Shown: piece after piece, positions 1 through 5,200 of the stretch
Position numbering within the stretch: position 1 is the stretch's first letter
How the letters are laid out: each line of letters opens with the position of its first letter
Source of the DNA: Ktedonobacterales bacterium
GTDB taxonomy: Bacteria > Chloroflexota > Ktedonobacteria > Ktedonobacterales > JADMIN01
DNA: 6,113 nucleotides
Assembly (NCBI GenBank): GCA_015478575.1
Contig: JADMIN010000174.1
Coordinates: 1 to 6,113, forward strand
Direction of reading: 5' to 3'
Translations under genes and position numbers: made by a program
The notes under the pieces: generated by a model
What the model saw: only the letters and a program-made list of their open reading frames with translations
What the model was told of the DNA's origin: nothing
Database searches by the model: none

Positions 1-689
1 GCGTGGTGCAACGGGCCATCGGCGCGATCAAAGCGGCGGCGCCTGAACTCGTCGTCGTGACGGACGTGTGTCTGTGCGAGTATACCGATCATGGACACTG
101 TGGCCTGGTGGAGGGCGGCGAGGTGCGCAACGATGAGACGCTGACCTTGCTCGCGCGCGAGGCGATCTCGCATGCCGCCGCGGGGGCCGATATCATCGCG
201 CCTTCTGATATGATGGACGGACGAGTGGCGGCCCTACGCACCGCGCTGGATGCGCGGGGCTTCAGCGAGACGCCCATTCTCGCCTATGCGGCCAAGTTCG
301 CCTCGGCGTTCTATGGCCCCTTTCGTGAAGCGGCCGCCTCGACGCCGCAATTCGGCGACCGGCGCGCCTACCAAATGGACCCCGCGAATGGGCGTGAGGC
401 CTTGCGCGAGGTCGAACTCGATATCCTCGAAGGCGCGGATATTGTTATGGTCAAGCCCGCGCTGCCCTACCTTGACGTGCTCGCGCGCGTGCGGGACCGC
501 TGGGGCTTGCCGCTCGCGGCGTACCATGTGAGCGGCGAATACGCCATGCTCAAGGCCGCCGCCGCCAACGGCTGGCTGGATGAGCGTCGCGCGACGTTGG
601 AGACGCTGACAGGAATCAAGCGCGCCGGCGCGGATATCATCATTACGTACTCCGCGCCAGAGGCGGCACGCTGGCTGGCGGAGGCCTAA
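1..689 (+). CDS. hemB: Delta-aminolevulinic acid dehydratase (porphobilinogen synthase), 5'-truncated by window edge
   Basis: HemB condenses two 5-aminolevulinate molecules to porphobilinogen, an early cytosolic step of heme, siroheme and cobalamin synthesis. The frame is open from the first base; codons begin at base 3 and the stop is TAA at 687-689. About 228 residues are present of the usual 320-340, so roughly the first 100 are missing; the GTG at base 3 is an internal Val, not a start. Numbering from base 3, the metal-site signature DVCLCEYTDHGHCG is at residues 21-34 with all three cysteines (C23, C25, C33), which indicates the zinc-dependent type. K98 (in YAAKFASAFYGPFREAA) and K151 (in MVKP) correspond to the two active-site lysines, the second forming the Schiff base with substrate. 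HVSGEYAM and the C-terminal ADIIITYSAPEAARWL are family hallmarks. Nothing looks broken. The downstream genes are membrane glycosyltransferases with no metabolic link to heme that I can name. Confidence 0.97.
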   Translation, partial: VVQRAIGAIKAAAPELVVVTDVCLCEYTDHGHCGLVEGGEVRNDETLTLLAREAISHAAAGADIIAPSDMMDGRVAALRTALDARGFSETPILAYAAKFASAFYGPFREAAASTPQFGDRRAYQMDPANGREALREVELDILEGADIVMVKPALPYLDVLARVRDRWGLPLAAYHVSGEYAMLKAAAANGWLDERRATLETLTGIKRAGADIIITYSAPEAARWLAEA

Positions 690-782
690 GACCACTGCCT
701 GACGTGGAGCCTACGAAGCCCGAAGTGGCGGGCGGGCAGGTGCGCCAGCGGGGGAGGTGAGGAGACGGCCACGGCGACCAAT
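690..782 (+). other. Short intergenic spacer hemB / GT-C gene, no terminator seen
   Basis: This 93-base gap holds no convincing stem followed by a T-run, so I cannot support a terminator for hemB. I also see no clear -35/-10 pair; the segment is strongly G-rich. The frame used by the next gene is open from the hemB stop onward but has no ATG, GTG or TTG before 783. Readthrough transcription from hemB is therefore possible but not shown. Confidence 0.5.
751..764 (+). promoter_or_regulatory. Candidate Shine-Dalgarno tract for the 783 gene, unusually far from its start
   Basis: The purine tract GGGGAGGTGAGGAG contains two anti-SD matches (GGAGGTGA and GGAG). Its 3' end is 18 bases from the GTG at 783, longer than the usual 5-10. 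The ATG at 781 is slightly nearer but opens only a short different frame. Either the GTG start is used with long spacing, or the true start is unannotated (a non-standard codon in the open frame upstream, or the later in-frame GTGs at 849 and 864). Confidence 0.4.
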
Positions 783-2267
783 GTGGTGCGCAAACGCGCG
801 AGGGGCAAGCGGAATGGTACGTGGCCATGGGCGCGTGCTTGGTTCGCCGTGCCGCGTGGCAATGTGGCACGGCGCTTGTGCCTACTTGGCATCGTCATCG
901 CGCTGCAAAACCTGCTTGAACTGCCCCGCGGCATCTTCATCGGGCTGATCGGGCTGAAGCTCACGAGTGTGGGCGTGGTGCTCGTGCTCGGTGGCTCGCT
1001 GGCGCTGCTCCTGGTCGCCCTGCGCCCACGGGTGCCAACGTGGCGCTGGCTACGCGCGCGCCCTCTACAGGCGGCGATTCTGTTGGCGACGTTGGCCGCC
1101 GTCCCCATTGGGCTCCACCAATTGGGAGCCACGGTGGCGAGCGTGTGGCAGCCGCCCGTCTACTTCAACGATGGCACGACGCTCGATCACTATGCCGCGA
1201 TGCAGTTGGGTGCCGGCCACAATCCCTATGTCACGACTGATATCGTCTCAGCCGTGCGCCTGCTGGGGCAGGACCCCGCCCATACCACACCGTTGCGCCG
1301 GGGCGCGTTCGCCGCGCTTGGGCCGACCGCGTATCCTTCACCGGCGGCGTTGCGGGCGACCTTCGCGGCTGAGCCTGCGGGGCAGCCAGATGCCGTGCTG
1401 GAGTTTGAATCGCATGTCAGCTATCCAGCCCTGGCCTTCCTACCGCTGGTGCCGTTCGTGAAGCTGGGCCTGCCGAGTGTCGTGCCGTTCTTCGCGCTGT
1501 GTTTTCTCGCGCTGGCTACCCTGCTGATGCTCTCCGTGCCGCCGGCGCTCCGCCTGTGGGTTGGCCTCTTGATCGTGGCGGATGCGCCACTGCTTAGCGC
1601 GACGCTGGTGGGCGATCTCGATGTGCTCTACATTCTGCTACTCTTCGTCGCTTGGCGGTGGTGGCGGCGCCCGTTCACCTCCGCGCTCACCCTTGGGCTG
1701 GCACTCGCCGCAAAACAACTCGCATGGTTCTTTCTCCCTTTCTATCTCATGCATGTGGCCCGCGCGCTGGGCTGGCGACAGGCGCTCGCGCGGGCAGCCG
1801 GTGCTGGCGGTGTCTTCGTGCTGATCAATGGGCCGTTTGTGCTCAATGCGCCACGCGCGTGGCTCGCGGGCGTGCTCGCGCCACAGGTGGACCCCATGTT
1901 CCCCCTGGGCAATGGCCTGATTCGGCTCGCGCTGGCGGGCATCTTGCCCCTCGCTCCGTCAGGAGTGTATGGAGCACTGGAAGCGCTGGCGATTGTCGCG
2001 GCTCTCGTGTGGTACTGGCGCTATGGGCAACGGATGCCTGAAGTCGGCTTCGTGCTGGCGGTGGTGCCGCTGTTCTTCGCGTGGCGCAGTCTGACGACGT
2101 ATTTCTATTTCGTCGCGCTGCCGGCGCTGGCACTGGTGCTCGCGCGCCAATGGGAGCAGGCGCGTGTGAGCGGTGGGCTGGCGGCGACTGTGACGTCTGG
2201 CACGGATCGCGGGGGAGCGATTGTGGCTGGACGCCTGCCCAGGAGACGTCGCTGGCGGAGGCAATAA
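783..2267 (+). CDS. Polytopic GT-C-fold membrane glycosyltransferase, GT87-like
   Basis: This is a predicted integral-membrane glycosyltransferase of 494 residues. Such enzymes use a polyprenyl-phosphate sugar and act at the outer face of the cytoplasmic membrane. After a basic N-terminus (about 1-31, positive-inside) come two hydrophobic segments (about 32-82) and a third (96-115). A large outward loop (116-212) follows, with D130, L-D135-H-Y and HNPY (146-149), resembling the acidic first loop of GT-C enzymes, and ending in HVSYPALAFLPLVP, like the YPP motif of GT87 proteins. Further hydrophobic stretches include GDLD (277-280) leading a helix, AAKQLAWFFLPF (309-320, the conserved Lys before a helix), a PFVLNAP...DP loop (351-371) and FFAWRSLTTYFYF (431-443). 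The tail is Arg-rich (485-493). Length fits the family. GTG at 783 is the first standard start in the frame; its RBS spacing is poor, so the N-terminus is uncertain. The stop lies 2 bases before the next gene, suggesting an operon. Sugar and acceptor are unknown; family assignment is from motifs, not a search. Confidence 0.82.
   Translation: MVRKRARGKRNGTWPWARAWFAVPRGNVARRLCLLGIVIALQNLLELPRGIFIGLIGLKLTSVGVVLVLGGSLALLLVALRPRVPTWRWLRARPLQAAILLATLAAVPIGLHQLGATVASVWQPPVYFNDGTTLDHYAAMQLGAGHNPYVTTDIVSAVRLLGQDPAHTTPLRRGAFAALGPTAYPSPAALRATFAAEPAGQPDAVLEFESHVSYPALAFLPLVPFVKLGLPSVVPFFALCFLALATLLMLSVPPALRLWVGLLIVADAPLLSATLVGDLDVLYILLLFVAWRWWRRPFTSALTLGLALAAKQLAWFFLPFYLMHVARALGWRQALARAAGAGGVFVLINGPFVLNAPRAWLAGVLAPQVDPMFPLGNGLIRLALAGILPLAPSGVYGALEALAIVAALVWYWRYGQRMPEVGFVLAVVPLFFAWRSLTTYFYFVALPALALVLARQWEQARVSGGLAATVTSGTDRGGAIVAGRLPRRRRWRRQ
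845..874 (+). repeat. Perfect 9-bp inverted repeat near the 5' end of the GT-C gene
   Basis: CGCCGTGCC (845-853) is followed 12 bases later by its exact complement GGCACGGCG (866-874). In mRNA this could form a GC-rich hairpin at codons 21-31. It encloses or overlaps two in-frame GTG codons (849, 864) that are alternative starts. The structure is seen; a regulatory role is only a possibility, since GC-rich coding DNA yields such stems by chance. Confidence 0.4.
2257..2261 (+). promoter_or_regulatory. Ribosome binding site of the giant GT-C gene
   Basis: GGAGG ends 8 bases before the ATG at 2270, a near-ideal spacing. It lies within the last codons of the upstream gene, whose TAA (2265-2267) sits between the RBS and the ATG. 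This arrangement fixes the start of the large gene and favours translational coupling between the two glycosyltransferase genes. Confidence 0.85.
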
Positions 2268-2269
2268 AC

Positions 2270-5200
2270 ATGGATGGAAGTGTCGCGCTGGCACCGCGCC
2301 TCGTCACGTTGTGGCGTCGCGCACTCGTCACGCTGGGGCGATGGGATGCGCAACCCCAAGCGGCTAATATGCTTCTGCTGGGCAGTTGGGGGCTGACGCG
2401 GCTGGCGCTTGTGCTGGGGATGGTGCTCGGACGCCATTTCGCCGATCCGTGGTTCTATCATTACGCTGGTCAGTTCACCGTGGGGCAATGGCCCTACCGT
2501 GACATTCCGGTGGAATATCCCCCGTTGGCGATGGTGCTCCTGTTGCTGCCGGCGCTGCCGCTGCTGCCGTTCTCCAGTGTGGCGCCCCGGCCCGATGCCG
2601 CTTTCACCCTGCCGCTTACCCATCTGCCGCATCCAGATGCCATGCGCTACAGCGCCTATGGCTTGAGCTTCGCGGTGGAGATGTTGCTCATTGATGTGCT
2701 GACGTTGTGGCTCGTGCGGGTGGCGGCACGGCGGTTCATGCCGCGAGATTCTCAGGGGCTATGGGCCGGCCTGCTCTACATCGTGGTGATCTTTTTCAAC
2801 GGTGCGCTGCTGCAAAAGTTTGACCTAGCCGCGGGCGCGCTCTGCCTGGCCGCCGTGCTGGCGCTGGTCAGCAAGCGCCCACGGCTCGCCTGGGGCGCGC
2901 TGGCCGCCGCCGCGCTCGTCAAGGGCTTCCCGGTCCTGTTGATTCCGCTCTTCGCCCTCTATCTGGCGGCGATGCGCCGCCAGAAGGGCAAGGCGCTGGT
3001 GCCGCGCGCGGTCGGGCGTGAGCTGGCGCGGGGGATGGCCTGGTGCGGTGGGGTGCTGGTGGCGGTGACCGTGCCCATCATCGTCTTCGCTGGCTGGGAG
3101 CGAGTGGCTGGCACCGTGCTCTATCATACGGGCCGCGGTACGGAGATCGAGAGTCTCTACGCCACGGTGATGTTGGCACTGGGGTGGTTGCCTGGATTGC
3201 GGGTGACGACGGCTTTCAACGGGGATGATCTCTCGCGGGTGGTGCGCTCGCCCCTCGATCCGTATGTCGGCGTCGTGGGGTACGGCGTGTTGGCGCTGTT
3301 GCTCGTCGTCGTCTATGCCGCGTGCTGGCGCGCCTATGCGCGTGAGGTGCCTGGCCCATCTCTTACGGGTGAGGCGAAGGCCGCCGCTTTGGCGCGTCCG
3401 CTGGCGGTGGGTGCCATCGCTGTGCTATTGGCATTCATGCTCGCGTTCCGCGCGCTCCCCGCGCACTACCTGCTGGTCGTCATTCCGTTAGCGGCGCTCA
3501 TCCACTTTCCCAAGCGGCGCACGCGGTGGCTCTGGCGGGGATGCCTGATGGGAGCGGCACTGGCGGGGCAGGCGATGACGGTCATTTGGAGCGCGCTGGT
3601 AGACCTGCGCCCGTGGGCCGTCGCGCTCCTCGCGGTGCGCAATCTGCTCTGGCTGTGGCTCTTCGCCATCGCGGTGGTGGCGCTCTGGCGTGGGTCGCCA
3701 GCGCTCGTCTCGGTGGCGCCTGTCTCGGTGGCGCCTGTCTCGGTGGCGGGTGGGCCAGTGGCGGGCCGCGCGCGCGTCTCGCGGCGCGAGCGGCTGTTGC
3801 GGCGCTGGCGCCGGCTGATCGTATCCGCTCCACCGATTCCTGGCTTCAGCCCTCGCGAAGAGGATGTAGCCGTACACCTGCTTTCGCGGGTGGCTCCAGG
3901 CGTGTTGGTGCTGGGTGCTGGTGTCTGCTCGGCCCTGATCTATCTTGCCTTCGTCTTGGCGTTCCCCATCACGGCGCTGTGGAACCATCCCCATGTGGGC
4001 AGTAATGTGAAGCTCATCAACGACATGGGGCAGATTACCGGATATTCGCCCTTCGCCGCTTTTGGCTTCGTCGGGGCGGTGCTGGTGCTCTTCCTCTGCC
4101 AGTTCCTCGCGCTGGTCGGCGCGGGCCGAGTGAGCAAGCTTCAGCGGCGAGCGACGAGCGATGATCGGCTGGCACACTACGGCGCGCTGCTCTTTCCACT
4201 AGTCTTTATCCTCATCATGATCTGGATGCAGCCCGTCACGACCACCGACCTCTATGGCTACGTGGCACGTGGCTACCTCTTTGTTTTCAAGCACGCCAAC
4301 CCCATGACGACGCCCGCCACCCTCCTGCCTGGCGGCCTGCTGGTGGATCGCCCCGCGGCGCCCTATGGTCCCGCCTGGCTGTTGGTCGCCGCGTTGGTCT
4401 CCCGCGTGGCGGGGCAGAACCTGCTGGCCAATATGCTGGCCTTCAAGGTGATCGAGGGCATCGCGACGGTTGCCGCACTCTTGCTCATTGATCATCTCGC
4501 CAGGGAGCTGTATCCACAGCGGCGGGTGCGCATCCTCGTGCTCTTCGGCTGGAGCCCGGTGCTGATCTTCGAAGCCATCGGCAATGGGCACAATGATATC
4601 GTGATGATGGTCTTGGTGCTGGCGGCGTTTGTGCTAATGCTCCATCGGCGTTCGCGCTCCGCTTTCGCTTGCTTTGTCCTCGGTGCGCTCATCAAGTATG
4701 TCGCGGCGGTGTTGCTCCCCCTCTGGCTCGTCTATGAGTTGCGGCGCCGCACGCGCATCGTCGCCGTGTCGGCGCATGCGGTGCCAGGCGGAGAGGCAGC
4801 GCCAGAGGGTGGGGCAACAGGTGATGGTGGAGAGATGACGCCGCCGGGCAGCATCGGTGGCATGGTGCTTGGGCAGGCGCGGGCGCTGGCGCAGACACTG
4901 CTCGAGGTGGACCGACGGGCGGCGTTCGCGCTGCTGGCGAGCGTCACGGTTATCGGCGCCGCGCTGGTGGCTGCCTTCTACGCGCCCTTCTGGGATGGGC
5001 CGCATACCTTTACTGGGCTGGGCCAACAACTTCGCCCCCTCTATTACAATAGCTCCATCGTCGCGTTCCTGACCGCGCCCCTGCAACTCATCGTGCCGGT
5101 GAGTCGCTTTACCGCGCTGGATAAGACCGTGCGGCTGGTCTTCTACATCCTGTTTGGCGCCTACGTGCTGATCCAGATCAATCGGCTCTGGCACCTCGGA

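Noticed and set aside
3..5. GTG at base 3 as the start of hemB.
   Set aside because: The encoded protein would lack the first third of HemB; the frame is open to the window edge, so this is an internal codon of a truncated gene.
234..695. Minus-strand open frame of about 153 codons inside hemB.
   Set aside because: hemB on the + strand has its active-site residues across this stretch; the reverse frame has no recognisable domain.
690..782. Intrinsic terminator between hemB and the GT-C gene.
   Set aside because: No stem followed by a T-run is present; the region is G-rich with only weak pairing.
781..948. ATG at 781 as the start of a small gene.
   Set aside because: It opens only a 56-codon frame that overlaps the GT-C gene and is Arg/Ser/Cys-rich; the GTG at 783 gives the motif-bearing protein.
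2105..2632. Minus-strand open frame of about 175 codons spanning the junction of the two GT-C genes.
   Set aside because: Antisense to two well-supported genes; composition is Gln/Arg/His-rich and unlike a real protein.
3707..3751. Tandem repeat as a CRISPR array or protein-binding iteron.
   Set aside because: Copies are contiguous with no spacers, are exactly five codons long and lie inside a coding frame.
3526..4005. Plus-strand alternative frame with Leu/Gly/Ala repeats (LGGACLGGACLGG) over the tandem repeat.
   Set aside because: It is an out-of-frame reading of the 15-base repeat; the main frame continues without a break through it.
3488..4177. Minus-strand open frame of about 229 codons.
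   Set aside because: It lies wholly opposite the giant GT-C frame; its product is Arg/His/Gln-rich low-complexity without any recognisable motif, typical of the antisense of GC-rich membrane-protein genes.
4634..5194. Minus-strand open frame of about 186 codons.
   Set aside because: Opposite module 2, hydrophilic low-complexity product with no motifs; the + strand frame has clear family motifs here.
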